Source: Pseudacidovorax sp. NFM-22 (GTDB lineage Bacteria; Pseudomonadota; Gammaproteobacteria; Burkholderiales; Burkholderiaceae_C). From it: 64,000 bases of DNA. Of the stretch, positions 52,161 to 61,355 are shown one piece after another. The DNA lies in NCBI RefSeq assembly GCF_021401245.1, contig NZ_JACBFY010000002.1, positions 124,001-188,000 of the forward strand, given 5' to 3'. The position numbers were made by a program, and so were the translations under genes. Below the pieces are notes generated by a model that searched no databases, was not told the DNA's origin, and saw nothing but the letters and a program-made list of their open reading frames with translations. How positions within the stretch are numbered: the first letter of the stretch is position 1; every line of letters starts with the position of its first letter.

Positions 52161-52754
52161 TCATGCCCTGGCAATGGGCAATGAAGCGCCTGTGGCGGGC
52201 GCAGGTGTCTGGGCAGCGTTCATGACCATCGCCAGCAGGCTGTAGTAGCCGACGGTGCCGACCAGGTCCATGACGCCCTGCTCTCCCCACAGGGCGACGG
52301 ACGCTGCCCAGGTGGCGTCCTTCAGCGCCCTGTCCCGCAGGATCTCGGTGCAGACCTCGTAGACCACCTGCTCGTCCCGCGGCATTGCAGAGGGGGTTGC
52401 GTGGTGAGCGATGGCGTCGATCGTTGCACTGTCGACGCCTTCGCTTTGCGCAATCGGGGCGTGGATCGCCCACTCTGCGCCCTGGTCCCAGAAGCGCGCG
52501 GTGACCAATATCGCCAGCTCGGTCAGCCGCTGTCCGATGGTGTTCCGGTAGCGCAGGTATTCGCCCATGCGCTGGCAGTGGCCCATGAGTTCCGGGCTTC
52601 GCAGAAGCGGGACAAAGGGAGAGATCAGCTTGCCGCGCGGGCCCGCGATGATCTCTTGCGCCTGCGCCCGCTGCGCGTCCGTCCATTGCGCCTCGGGAAG
52701 CGGCGGCAGCCGGTCTTCCCGCGCTTCGGTCTTGTGGGATTCCATCGTGCTCAT
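52161..52754 (-). CDS. carboxymuconolactone decarboxylase-family protein
   Basis: This 197-residue helical CMD/AhpD-family protein contains the core RLTELAILVTARFWDQGAEWAIHAPIAQSEGVD at about 80-112. The redox Cys-x-x-Cys of AhpD is absent, so it belongs to the decarboxylase-type branch (PcaC-like), which decarboxylates or isomerises ring-cleavage lactones. Its start overlaps the Bug gene's stop (ATGA). With the PcaD-like hydrolase two genes upstream, a ring-fission lower pathway is suggested, though substrate is unknown. Length is longer than PcaC (about 130) owing to N- and C-terminal extensions. Confidence 0.8.
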   Translation of the reverse strand: MSTMESHKTEAREDRLPPLPEAQWTDAQRAQAQEIIAGPRGKLISPFVPLLRSPELMGHCQRMGEYLRYRNTIGQRLTELAILVTARFWDQGAEWAIHAPIAQSEGVDSATIDAIAHHATPSAMPRDEQVVYEVCTEILRDRALKDATWAASVALWGEQGVMDLVGTVGYYSLLAMVMNAAQTPAPATGASLPIARA

Positions 52755-53740
52755 TCCGGCTGGATTCCGGCGCGCTTCGCGAGCATGCCGTAGCGGCTGA
52801 TGTCGCTGTGCAGGAGCTCCGCGAGCTGACCCGGCTCGCCGCCCACCGGCACCAAGCCCTGCTGCGCCAGGACCTGACGCATGCCCGGATCACCGAGCGC
52901 GGCTCGCACGTCGGCATTCAGGGCGGCGATGACGGCGTCCGGGGTTCCGCGTGGGGCAAAGAGGCCGTACCACAGCGTCATCTCCAGCCCCTGCAGACCG
53001 CTTTCGGCAAAAGTAGGAACGTTCGGGAATTCCGCACTCCGGCGCTTGGCCGCGAATGCCAGGGCCCTCAGGCGACCCGCCTGCAACTGCGGCCCGACGC
53101 TGGGCGCCGAGCCGATCAGGAACTGCACGTCTCCGGCCATCAGTGCGGTGACGGCCTCTCCTGCGCCTTTGTAGGGAACATGGACCGCCTGCACGCCGGC
53201 GACATTGAGGAAGTTCTCGGCGGCCAGGTGAAAGGCGTTCCCCACACCGGGAGAGGCATAGGCCAGCTTGGCGCCCGGCCGCTTGGCCGCCGCGATGAAG
53301 TCGGCGAGCGTCTTGGCGGGGTTCGCCGCATTGACGACGAACAGCATGCCTTCGGCCGCACAGACTTCCACCACCGGCCGCAGGTCGCGTTCCGTATCGA
53401 ACGGGAGCTTCTTGTAGATGCTGGGGTTGATGGCCAGGGAAGGACCATGCAGGAGCAGGGCATGACCATCCGGCGGCGCCTTGGCCACGATGTCGGCACC
53501 GATGTTTCCATTGGCGCCCGCACGGTTCTCGACGATGAAGGTCTTTGCCGTCCGCTGATCCAGGACGTTGGCCAGGAGGCGGGCGACGATGTCGGGCGCA
53601 CCGCCCGTACCGAAGGGAACGATGATGCGCGTCACCCGGTTGTCGCGCTCCTGCGCCAGCACCGGCGGCACGCCGCCCAGGCAGGCTGCGGCGGCCAGTG
53701 TGAAGAGGAAGGACTTTCTGCTGATTCCAGAGTTGGACAT
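52751..53740 (-). CDS. Bug/TctC-family substrate-binding protein (third in window)
   Basis: This 329-residue secreted binding protein has a signal peptide (SFLFTLAAAACLGGVPPVLA). The mature Bug core starts VTRIIVPFGTGGAPDIVARLLANVL, with VENRAGANGNIGADIVA following. HVPYKGAGEAVTALMAGDVQFLIG is typical. It differs substantially from the two at 22-24 kb and so probably binds another carboxylate. It is transcribed with the CMD protein and sits 64 bp behind an alpha/beta hydrolase, so capture of the module's substrate is likely. Confidence 0.9.
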   Translation of the reverse strand: MSNSGISRKSFLFTLAAAACLGGVPPVLAQERDNRVTRIIVPFGTGGAPDIVARLLANVLDQRTAKTFIVENRAGANGNIGADIVAKAPPDGHALLLHGPSLAINPSIYKKLPFDTERDLRPVVEVCAAEGMLFVVNAANPAKTLADFIAAAKRPGAKLAYASPGVGNAFHLAAENFLNVAGVQAVHVPYKGAGEAVTALMAGDVQFLIGSAPSVGPQLQAGRLRALAFAAKRRSAEFPNVPTFAESGLQGLEMTLWYGLFAPRGTPDAVIAALNADVRAALGDPGMRQVLAQQGLVPVGGEPGQLAELLHSDISRYGMLAKRAGIQPE

Positions 53741-53804
53741 GGTGTCTCCAATGGGGGGTCCGCCATGCCTGGCGGCCTCTTTCTGCGCCCGGTGGGCCGG
53801 TACT

Positions 53805-54575
53805 TCAAGGTTGCAGGAAGGCGTCCAGCGTCTCGGTGAACGTCGCCGCCTGCTCGACATGGCTCATGTGCGCGGCGTCGCCCATCAACCGGAACTCGGC
53901 CCCCGGGATGCCCGCGGCCAGCGCTTGCGAGACCGCCGGGGAAACAGCCATGTCCTTCTGCCCCGCGATGACGAGCGTCGGCATCTGCAACCGCGCCAGC
54001 GACGCGACGTGGTCCAGGCCGCAGATGGCATGGACGGCCGCGATGTAGCCCGCCAGAGCGGTGTCGGCGACCATGCGGCCAATCCAGTCGCTCGCCGCGG
54101 GCGCACGGCCCAGGAAGTCCGGCGTGAACCAGCGGTCCAGCGTCGGACGGACTTGCTGCGCCATGCCGCCGGCCTGTGCGTCCGCCACCCGCTGCTGCCA
54201 GAGGGCGATCACCGGCGCAGGTGTCACCGCGCCGCAATGGGCAAGCACCAGTCGGCGGATCCGGGACGGGGCCACGAGCGCCATCGCCTGGGCCACCATG
54301 CCTCCGAACGACAGGCCTGCCACGGAAAACTCGTTCAGGCCGAAGGGTTCGAGTGCGCCCAGGACCGCAGCGGCGTAGTCATGCAACGCCGCCCCCGGCG
54401 GCAGCGGCGCAGAGCCGCCATGTCCGGGCAAATCCGGAACGATGACCCGGAAGCGCCGCGCCAGGATCGGAACCTGCAGGCCCCACACCTCGGCGCGGGT
54501 CGCGATGGGATGGAGCAGGACGATGGCTGGCGCGGACTCCGCGCCGAAGACCTCCAGCTTGAGCGACCCGGTCAT
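53805..54575 (-). CDS. alpha/beta hydrolase, 3-oxoadipate enol-lactonase (PcaD)-like
   Basis: This 256-residue alpha/beta hydrolase has the nucleophile elbow GLSFGGMVAQAMAL at about 94-107, the oxyanion HP motif LLHPIATRAEVW, the acid Asp in GQKDMAVSP and the catalytic His in MGDAAHMSHVEQ. PcaD and related lactonases have the same pattern and length. Its start overlaps the upstream hydrolase stop (ATGA). Together with the CMD protein this would echo the PcaC/PcaD couple of the beta-ketoadipate pathway, but substrate identity is inference. Confidence 0.82.
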   Translation of the reverse strand: MTGSLKLEVFGAESAPAIVLLHPIATRAEVWGLQVPILARRFRVIVPDLPGHGGSAPLPPGAALHDYAAAVLGALEPFGLNEFSVAGLSFGGMVAQAMALVAPSRIRRLVLAHCGAVTPAPVIALWQQRVADAQAGGMAQQVRPTLDRWFTPDFLGRAPAASDWIGRMVADTALAGYIAAVHAICGLDHVASLARLQMPTLVIAGQKDMAVSPAVSQALAAGIPGAEFRLMGDAAHMSHVEQAATFTETLDAFLQP

Positions 54576-55729
54576 CCCGCAACCCCCAGTTGCCCCGCCA
54601 GCCAGGAGACGATGGTGGGCAAGGTCTGCGGCGTCAGGCCCATGTGCCCGCCCGGAAACAGGCGCACATGCTTGGGATTGCCGTGTTCGGTCAGCAAGTG
54701 CAGATCCTCGATCGGGCATTGCTTGTCCTCGCGCCCGTTGACCAGCAGCAACGGTGCGCTGCGGCGGTCGAGCAGGCCCTGGTCGAGCAAGGACAGGCGC
54801 TTGAAGAACGCCAGGTACTCGTCGTCGTTGCGGGCACCCAGCATGCGGCAGCGGGTCTCCACGAGCCCCATCAGGTAGCTGTCCGGGTAGCGCGAGGCGC
54901 CGATCCAGTCGGGCTGGAACATGTAGTGCGCGCCGCCGCCCCAATTCACCGCGCCCCGCAGCCTGTCGGGGTAAAGCAGGGCCAGCTTGGTGGCCCAGTA
55001 GCCGCCGAAGGAACGACCCAGGCACGCAAGGCGCTGGCCGTCGAGGTCGGACTGGGTGGCGATCCAGTCGAACACCGTCGTGAACTGCCGCTCGGCGTCC
55101 TGCACACCCTTGACCGGCGACTCCCCCGTGCCGGCGTTGTCCATCGCGACCGTCGCGATACCCAAGGCCAGCAGGGCGTCGCAGGCCTGGGTCATCTGCT
55201 CCTTCCAGGCATCGACACCTCCCCACATGACCACGACGGGAGGACGCTCGACATTCGCGGGCCTGCGCAGCAATGCGGTGATCGTGTCGCCCTCGCCCGC
55301 CCTGCCCGCGAATGGAATGCGCACCACCTGCACCGGCAGCTTCCAGAGGCGGGCGGCCCTCAGGTAGGTTTCACGCTCGAGCTCGGCGCAGCGCAGCTTG
55401 GCTGGGTGATCCGGGCATGGGAAACGTCCCATGAAGTAGAGGCCGCTCGCCTTCATGAACAGTCGGCAGGCCTCGTCCAGCGACCCCGCCTGCTCGGCCC
55501 TTTCAGCGGATGCGCTGCAGGCATCGCCGGCCTCGCGCCAATGAGCAGCCCACTCGGCGCCGCCGAGTCCGGGCAGGCGGTCGATCAAGTCGATGCCTTC
55601 GTCCGCATCCAGCGCGTTCATCGGGTGGGTCCGGGAGCGCAGTCGGGTCTTCATCCAGATGCGCGCCTCGGCCAGCGTCTTGGGACGGCCCTGGATATCG
55701 CCGTCCGGCTTTTGCTGCTCATCCTGCAT
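54572..55729 (-). CDS. alpha/beta hydrolase with N-terminal helical domain (FrsA / 2,6-dihydropseudooxynicotine hydrolase-like)
   Basis: This 385-residue hydrolase has about 130 N-terminal residues that are helical and charged, ahead of an alpha/beta hydrolase core. VVVMWGGVDAWKEQM at about 168-182 is characteristic of the FrsA/DHPON hydrolase group, which cleaves C-C bonds in diketones. The nucleophile elbow is CLGRSFGGYWATKLAL near 239, and the His in FPGGHMGLTPQ near residue 365 completes the triad. It is the first gene of the module, opposite a LysR regulator with a LysR box between. A C-C bond hydrolase acting on a ring-derived ketone is plausible. Confidence 0.75.
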   Translation of the reverse strand: MQDEQQKPDGDIQGRPKTLAEARIWMKTRLRSRTHPMNALDADEGIDLIDRLPGLGGAEWAAHWREAGDACSASAERAEQAGSLDEACRLFMKASGLYFMGRFPCPDHPAKLRCAELERETYLRAARLWKLPVQVVRIPFAGRAGEGDTITALLRRPANVERPPVVVMWGGVDAWKEQMTQACDALLALGIATVAMDNAGTGESPVKGVQDAERQFTTVFDWIATQSDLDGQRLACLGRSFGGYWATKLALLYPDRLRGAVNWGGGAHYMFQPDWIGASRYPDSYLMGLVETRCRMLGARNDDEYLAFFKRLSLLDQGLLDRRSAPLLLVNGREDKQCPIEDLHLLTEHGNPKHVRLFPGGHMGLTPQTLPTIVSWLAGQLGVAG

Positions 55730-55813
55730 GGGGTCTCCTGTTCAATCGACGTTCTTCGGGACGGGACTGTGCCAGCGGGCGGCCATAAACAAAAACTGTT
55801 CTTTTGGATTCGA

Positions 55814-55834
55814 ACTATTTGTCTGTCCTATAGT
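55814..55834. promoter_or_regulatory. LysR box ACTAT-N11-ATAGT
   Basis: Perfect 5-bp arms separated by 11 bp, ACTAT (55814-55818) and ATAGT (55830-55834), fit the T-N11-A LysR consensus. The box lies 6 bp upstream of the LysR start codon and 84 bp from the hydrolase start in the divergent gene. It is the best-formed regulator site in the window. Confidence 0.6.
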
Positions 55835-55840
55835 TCTCGG

Positions 55841-56773
55841 ATGCGCATCAACCGGCTGGACCTCAATCTGCTTGCATGCCTGGACGCCTTGCTGGCCCAC
55901 CGGAACGTCAGCAGGGCCGCAAAGCAGATGCACCTCAGCCAGCCCGCCACCAGTGCCGCGCTGGCCAGGCTCAGGGACTACTTCCAGGACCCCTTGCTGC
56001 TGCGGGAGGGCCGGCACTACGTGCTGTCGCCATTCGCGCAGTCCCTGATCGACCCCGTGCGGGACATCCTTTCGCGCGCGCAGGCGCTGACACAGCTGCG
56101 GCCCGAGACGGACCCTCTGCGCATGGAGCGGAACATCACGATCGTGGCGTCAGACTATGTGTTCAGTACCGTCCTGGTGCCTTTGTTCCGGATCGCCGAG
56201 ACGGCCGCGCCCCGGCTCACATTCGCCGTCCGGCCGGTCTCGGGGTACGACTCGCCCGAACTGGAAGACCAGCATGTCGACCTGGTGCTGCTGGGCGCCT
56301 CCGCCGTCGCCAGCCATCACCCGAGCGAGCTGCTTCTGTCGGATTCGTTCTGCTGCATCGCGTGGGCGGAGAACCCCTTGATCGGCCGGACCCTCTCGCT
56401 GAAGGCCTTCCAGAAGGTGGGGCACGTCGTGCCACTGCTCGGCGACGGAAGATTGCCGACCCTGGATCAGGTCGCGTACGAGATGCAGGGCGTCGTGCGA
56501 CGGATCGCGATGCGGGTCCCGACCTTTTCGGCCGTGGCGGAATGCGTGGTCGGCACCTCGCACATCGCCACCCTTCCGAAATCCTTCGCCAAGGGCCTGT
56601 TGAAGACCCTGCCGCTGCGGCTGATGACATGCCCCATCCACATACCACCCGTGCGCATCGCGATGCAGTGGCACCGGCATCAGGCGGACGACCCGGTGCT
56701 GCGCTGGGTGCGGCGCAACCTGCAGGAGGTGGCGGTGCAGCAGGGCTTCGTCCGCCCGCACTCTCCGTCGTAG
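55841..56773 (+). CDS. LysR-family transcriptional regulator (NahR/NodD-like)
   Basis: This 310-residue LysR begins MRINRLDLNLLACLDALLAHRNVSRAAKQMHLSQPATSAALARLRDYFQDPLLLREGR; this wording is that of the NahR/NodD/PnbR branch, whose members respond to aromatic compounds. The effector half has TIVASDYVFSTVLVPLF and LLLSDSFCCIAWAENPLIGRTLSLKAFQ. It is divergent from the hydrolase/Bug/CMD module and most likely its activator, responding to an aromatic inducer (inference). Confidence 0.9.
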   Translation: MRINRLDLNLLACLDALLAHRNVSRAAKQMHLSQPATSAALARLRDYFQDPLLLREGRHYVLSPFAQSLIDPVRDILSRAQALTQLRPETDPLRMERNITIVASDYVFSTVLVPLFRIAETAAPRLTFAVRPVSGYDSPELEDQHVDLVLLGASAVASHHPSELLLSDSFCCIAWAENPLIGRTLSLKAFQKVGHVVPLLGDGRLPTLDQVAYEMQGVVRRIAMRVPTFSAVAECVVGTSHIATLPKSFAKGLLKTLPLRLMTCPIHIPPVRIAMQWHRHQADDPVLRWVRRNLQEVAVQQGFVRPHSPS

Positions 56774-56905
56774 GCATTGGCGGCGGGTGCCCGGCGAAGT
56801 CGACGGCTGAATCGGCGCTGGAGGCACCCCTGCGCTCTTGGGCATGACGACACCGAAGGTCCGCGCTGCCATGAGGATGTGGCGCCCCGGGCAAAATCGC
56901 GGCCC

Positions 56906-57847
56906 ATGAACGCCGTCTGGACCGAACCCGAAGCCCCCGCACCCGCCGCCGCCAGCCACCAGGCCGCCGCGAAGATCGAGCGCGAGACGCACAAGCTCGA
57001 AAAGCGCCTGTGCCGCGAGGTCGGCCGCGCCATCACCGACTACAACATGATCGAAGAGGGCGACAAGGTCATGGTGTGCCTCTCGGGCGGCAAGGACAGC
57101 TACGGCATGCTGGACATCCTGCTCAAGCTCAAGGCCCGGGCGCCGGTGCATTTCGACCTCATCGCCGTCAACCTCGACCAGAAGCAGCCCGGCTTCCCGG
57201 AGGACGTGCTGCCCGCCTACCTGAAGCAGGTGGGCGTGCCCTTCCACATCGAGGAGCAGGACACCTACAGCATCGTCAAGCGCGTGGTGCCCGAGGGCAA
57301 GACCACCTGCGGCCTGTGCTCGCGGCTGCGCCGGGGCATCCTGTACCGCGTGGCCGACGAGCTGGGGGCCACCAAGATCGCGCTGGGCCACCACCGCGAC
57401 GACATCCTGGCCACCTTCTTCCTCAACATGTTCTTCGCCGCCAAGCTCAAGGCCATGCCGCCCAAGCTGGTGAGCGACGACGGCCGGCATGTGGTGATCC
57501 GCCCGCTGGCCTACGTGGCCGAGAAGGACCTGGTGCGCTGGGCCCAGCACCGCGGCTTCCCCATCATTCCGTGCAACCTCTGCGGCAGCCAGGAGAACCT
57601 GCAGCGCCAGGTGGTCGGCGACATGCTGCGCGACTGGGAGCGCAAGCACCCCGGCCGGCTGGAGAACATGCTGCACAGCCTGCAGAACGTGGCGCCCTCA
57701 CACCTGCTGGACGGAACCCTGCACGACTTCAAGGGTCTGAAGCCGACCGGCGTGGCCAGCGAGGACGGCGACCGGGCCTTCGATCCGCCCGAACTGCCGC
57801 CCGTGCCCGCCATGCCCTCGGCGGTGCAGGTGTTCAGCCTCGGCTGA
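56906..57847 (+). CDS. ttcA: tRNA 2-thiocytidine(32) synthetase
   Basis: TtcA thiolates C32 of certain tRNAs with ATP and an Fe-S cluster. The 313-residue protein has the PP-loop [17 protein letters not shown] at about 58-74, a first Cys pair in [12 protein letters not shown] near 132-143 and a second in [14 protein letters not shown] near 222. The N-terminus has about 20 extra Ala/Pro-rich residues before the usual start. It follows the LysR gene by 132 bp. Its neighbour folB lies 4.8 kb away, beyond a catabolic module. Confidence 0.96.
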   Translation: MNAVWTEPEAPAPAAASHQAAAKIERETHKLEKRLCREVGRAITDYNMIEEGDKVMVCLSGGKDSYGMLDILLKLKARAPVHFDLIAVNLDQKQPGFPEDVLPAYLKQVGVPFHIEEQDTYSIVKRVVPEGKTTCGLCSRLRRGILYRVADELGATKIALGHHRDDILATFFLNMFFAAKLKAMPPKLVSDDGRHVVIRPLAYVAEKDLVRWAQHRGFPIIPCNLCGSQENLQRQVVGDMLRDWERKHPGRLENMLHSLQNVAPSHLLDGTLHDFKGLKPTGVASEDGDRAFDPPELPPVPAMPSAVQVFSLG

Positions 57848-57949
57848 CGCGCGCTTCCCGCCGATTTCCAGCCACGACGCGCCGCCGCGCGTCCAGCCGA
57901 TGCGACAACGACACAGGGGCCGGCCAACGGTCCCAGGGATGACGACGAC

Positions 57950-58666
57950 ATGCAAGGCGCATTGCGACTCTTAGGCCTGGCCGCCGTGACGGCCGTGGCC
58001 ATCGGCCTGGCGGGCTGCGCCACCTCGTACGTGGTGGACAACAACGTCCAGAGCTATGCCAAGGCCCCGATTCCGCCGGGCGCCACCTACCGCTTCGAAC
58101 GCCTGCCCTCGCAGCAAGCGAACGACGCGGCCCAGACCGACCTGGAAACCCTGGCCGAGCCCTCGCTGGCCGCCGCCGGCCTCCGGCGCGACGACGCCAA
58201 TCCGCGCTATGCCGTGCAGGTGAGCGCCCGCTCGCAGCTGGAACTGTCGCCCTGGGCCGACCCGTGGTTCGATGGTCCGGGCTGGGGCCCTGGCTGGGGT
58301 CCGCGCTGGGGCGTGGGCCTGGGTTATGGCCGCCCCGGCTGGTACGGCGGCGGCTGGTGGGGCCCGGGCGCCCTGCCGCCCAACCAGACCTGGTACGGCC
58401 GCGAGGTGTCGATCGTGATGCGCTCGCTGCCCGACCGGCAGGTCGTCTACGAAACCCATGCACGCCACGACGGCCCCTACCCGGACACGCGGCGGATCCT
58501 GCCGGTGATGTTCCATGCGGCGCTGCAGGGCTTTCCCAACCCGCCGCAGGCCGTGCGGCGGGTGGATGTGACCGTCGAGACGAAGCCGCCCGTGTCCACG
58601 CAGGCCGCCCCGCAGCCAGCAACGGCCGCGCCGGCTGCCGCGACGCCGACGCCCGCGCGCCCTTGA
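57950..58666 (+). CDS. DUF4136-domain lipoprotein with Gly/Trp-rich insert
   Basis: This 238-residue lipoprotein has a signal ending IGLAGC, the lipobox. The DUF4136 domain reads TYRFERLPSQQANDAAQTDLETLAEPSLAAAGLRRDDANPRYAVQVSARSQ, and SIVMRSLPDRQVVYETHARHDGPYPDTRRILPVMFHAALQGFP follows. Between these lies an unusual Gly/Trp-rich segment, with phrases such as GPGWGPGWGPRWG and WYGGGWWGPG, at about residues 103-140. The C-terminus is Pro/Ala/Thr-rich. It is likely an outer-membrane lipoprotein of unknown function. AGGGATGAC is present before the ATG. Confidence 0.82.
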   Translation: MQGALRLLGLAAVTAVAIGLAGCATSYVVDNNVQSYAKAPIPPGATYRFERLPSQQANDAAQTDLETLAEPSLAAAGLRRDDANPRYAVQVSARSQLELSPWADPWFDGPGWGPGWGPRWGVGLGYGRPGWYGGGWWGPGALPPNQTWYGREVSIVMRSLPDRQVVYETHARHDGPYPDTRRILPVMFHAALQGFPNPPQAVRRVDVTVETKPPVSTQAAPQPATAAPAAATPTPARP

Positions 58667-58728
58667 ACGCCGCGTGGGGAGCGGGCAGGCGCCCCGCCCA
58701 CCGCCGCGTTCTCGGTGACACTTGCCCG

Positions 58729-59376
58729 ATGGACATCACCCGCCTGATCGCCGTGCGCCACGGCGAGACGCTCTGGAACGTCGACACCCGCATCCAGGGC
58801 CAACTCGACATCCCGCTCAACGACGAAGGCCAGTGGCAGGCGCAGCAGGCGGGCCGCGCGCTGGCCGAGGAGCCCGTCGCCGCCATCTACGCCAGCGACC
58901 TGGCACGGGCCTGGCAGACGGCCAGCGCCATCGCCGAGGCGCATCCCGACGCGCCCCCACTCATCGCCGAGCCCCGGCTGCGCGAGCGCGGCTTCGGCAT
59001 CTTCGAGGGTCGCACCTTCGCCGAGATCGAGGCGGAGCTCCCCGAGCAGGCGCTCAAGTGGCGCAAGCGCGTGCCCGACTTCGCACCCGAGGGCGGCGAG
59101 AACCTGCTGGTCTTCCGCGACCGCATCGTGGCCGTCGCCGCCGAACTGGCGGCGCGGCATCCCGGCGAGCTGGTGGTGCTGGTGGCCCATGGCGGCGTGA
59201 TGGACGTGCTCTACCGCGCCGCCACCGGCCAGGACCTGCAGGCGCCGCGCACCTGGGAGCTGCGCAATGCCGCCATCAACCGCCTGCTGTGGACGCCCGA
59301 AGGCTTCTCGCTCGTCGGCTGGGCGGACACCGGCCACCTGAGCCGCGACCTGGCGCGGGACGAGACCAGCACCTGA
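58729..59376 (+). CDS. histidine phosphatase-family protein
   Basis: This 215-residue protein has the RHG motif VRHGETLWN at about 8-16 with the catalytic His. YASDLARAWQTA near 61 holds the conserved Arg, ERGFGIFEG near 88 the Glu proton donor region, and VAHGGVMDVLYRA near 151 the second His. These are the motifs of phosphoglycerate mutase-like phosphatases such as CobC, PhoE and GpmB-like. The substrate may be a sugar phosphate or cobalamin intermediate. The gene stands 62 bp behind the DUF4136 lipoprotein. Confidence 0.87.
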   Translation: MDITRLIAVRHGETLWNVDTRIQGQLDIPLNDEGQWQAQQAGRALAEEPVAAIYASDLARAWQTASAIAEAHPDAPPLIAEPRLRERGFGIFEGRTFAEIEAELPEQALKWRKRVPDFAPEGGENLLVFRDRIVAVAAELAARHPGELVVLVAHGGVMDVLYRAATGQDLQAPRTWELRNAAINRLLWTPEGFSLVGWADTGHLSRDLARDETST

Positions 59377-59422
59377 GCGCAGACGCCCCCGCCACCTAGA
59401 ATCCGCGCTCGCCAGCCTCTGG

Positions 59423-59866
59423 ATGAACCCCATGAACCGCTGCAGCCTCCCACATTTCCTGCTTGCCGCCGCCCTGAGCTGTCTGGGCGCCGCGACCCTT
59501 CTCTCGCCCCTGCCTGCGCAGGCCCAGACCCAGAACGAAGCGGCCGTCGGCGGCCGCAACTTCCCCGACGGCACATTGCGCGGTCGCCTGCGCATGCTCG
59601 ACTTTCCGCAGGCCGACCTCGACGGCCGGCTGGAAGTGCTGGCCCCCGGCACGCGCATCCGCAATGCCCAGAACATGGTCGTGACCGGCAGCATGCTGCT
59701 GGGCCAGGACCTGGCGGTGAACTACCTGCGCGATGCTGCCGGGCAGGTGCAGCAGATCTGGATCCTCTCGCCCGACGAGGCTGCCACCGACCGCGCGACG
59801 GCCAGTGGCAAGCCGCTGCTCAACATCTGGCCCTTCGTCACTCGGGCCGACAACGAAGGCAGCTGA
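59423..59866 (+). CDS. hypothetical secreted protein
   Basis: This 147-residue protein has a signal peptide ([24 protein letters not shown]). The mature part, with [68 protein letters not shown] and NIWPFVT, predicts a beta-rich fold. I do not recognise a named family. It is placed 46 bp after the phosphatase gene and 121 bp before miaB. Confidence 0.65.
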   Translation: MNPMNRCSLPHFLLAAALSCLGAATLLSPLPAQAQTQNEAAVGGRNFPDGTLRGRLRMLDFPQADLDGRLEVLAPGTRIRNAQNMVVTGSMLLGQDLAVNYLRDAAGQVQQIWILSPDEAATDRATASGKPLLNIWPFVTRADNEGS

Positions 59867-59987
59867 GCGCGCCGCCCCAGCGCCCAGCCCGCGGGGCACG
59901 GCCGGCCACCGCTGCGCTACGCCTCTCCATCCGATTCCAGCCTCCGGCGCCCCCCGGCAGGCCCCCTTTGCACAGAAAGCCCCCACC

Positions 59988-61355
59988 ATGTCCCGCAAAG
60001 TCTTCATCAAGACCTTCGGCTGCCAGATGAACGAGTACGACTCGGACAAGATGGCCGACGTCCTCGCCGCCGCCGACGGCTACGAGCCCACCCAGAACGT
60101 GGACGAGGCCGACCTGATCCTCTTCAACACCTGCTCGGTGCGCGAGAAGGCGCAGGAGAAGGTCTTCTCCGACCTCGGCCGCGTGCAGCACCTCAAGGCC
60201 AAGGGCGTGAAGATCGGCGTCGGCGGCTGCGTCGCCAGCCAGGAGGGCGAGGCCATCATCGCCCGCGCGCCCTACGTGGACGTGGTCTTCGGCCCGCAGA
60301 CGCTGCACCGCCTGCCCGAGCTGCTGGCCCGCCGCGAGGCCGAGCGCCGGCCGCAGGTGGACATCTCCTTCCCCGAGATCGAGAAGTTCGACCACCTGCC
60401 GCCGGCGCGCGTCGAGGGCGCCACGGCCTACGTGTCGATCATGGAAGGCTGCTCCAAGTACTGCAGCTACTGCGTGGTGCCCTACACCCGCGGCGAGGAG
60501 GTCAACCGCCCGCTCGACGACGTGCTGGTCGAGGTCGCCGGCCTGGCCGACCAGGGCGTGCGCGAAGTCACGCTGCTGGGCCAGAACGTGAACGCCTACC
60601 GCGGCAGGATGGGCGACACCGCCGAGATCGCCGACTTCGCCACGCTGATCGAGTACATCGCCGAGATCCCGGGCATCGAGCGCATCCGCTACACCACGAG
60701 CCACCCGAACGAGTTCACGCCGCGGCTGATCGAGACCTATGCCAAGGTGCCGCAGCTGGTGAGCCACCTGCACCTGCCGGTGCAGCACGGCAGCGACCGC
60801 ATCCTGATGGCGATGAAGCGCGGCTACACCGCCATGGAATACAAGAGCACCATCCGCAAGCTGCGCGCCATCCGGCCGCAGCTGGCCCTGTCCAGCGACT
60901 TCATCGTCGGCTTCCCGGGTGAGACCGAGGACGACTTCGCGAAGATGATGAAGCTGATCGAGGACGTGGGCTTCGACGCCAGCTTCAGCTTCATCTTCAG
61001 CCCGCGGCCCGGCACGCCCGCCGCCGCGCTGCACGACGACACGCCGCACCAGGTCAAGCTCGCGCGCCTGCAGCACCTGCAGAAGACCATCGACGACAAC
61101 GTCCGGCGGCTGTCCGATGCGCTGGTCGGCACCACGCAGCGGCTGCTGGTCGAAGGGCCTTCCAAAAAGAACCCGGCCGAACTGATGGGCCGCACCGACT
61201 GCTTCCGCGTCGTCAACTTCGAGGCGCCCGCCCGCCTGGTGGGCCAGATGGTGGACGTGACGATCACCCAGGCCCTGTCGCACACCCTGCGCGGCGAGGT
61301 GCTGACGCACGAGCATGACGGAGCCGGCGCCACGCGCGCCGCGCAGGCCGCCTGA
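59988..61355 (+). CDS. miaB: tRNA-2-methylthio-N6-dimethylallyladenosine synthase
   Basis: MiaB methylthiolates i6A37 in tRNAs. The 455-residue radical SAM enzyme begins [20 protein letters not shown], the UPF0004 domain, with further cluster-1 Cys in NTCSVREKA near 47 and GVGGCVAS near 82. The radical SAM motif [19 protein letters not shown] near residues 155-173 provides Cys-x3-Cys-x2-Cys for the second cluster. The C-terminal TRAM domain ends the protein. Its stop shares one base with the kinase ATG (TGATG), so the downstream two-component genes are coupled to miaB translation. Confidence 0.97.
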   Translation: MSRKVFIKTFGCQMNEYDSDKMADVLAAADGYEPTQNVDEADLILFNTCSVREKAQEKVFSDLGRVQHLKAKGVKIGVGGCVASQEGEAIIARAPYVDVVFGPQTLHRLPELLARREAERRPQVDISFPEIEKFDHLPPARVEGATAYVSIMEGCSKYCSYCVVPYTRGEEVNRPLDDVLVEVAGLADQGVREVTLLGQNVNAYRGRMGDTAEIADFATLIEYIAEIPGIERIRYTTSHPNEFTPRLIETYAKVPQLVSHLHLPVQHGSDRILMAMKRGYTAMEYKSTIRKLRAIRPQLALSSDFIVGFPGETEDDFAKMMKLIEDVGFDASFSFIFSPRPGTPAAALHDDTPHQVKLARLQHLQKTIDDNVRRLSDALVGTTQRLLVEGPSKKNPAELMGRTDCFRVVNFEAPARLVGQMVDVTITQALSHTLRGEVLTHEHDGAGATRAAQAA

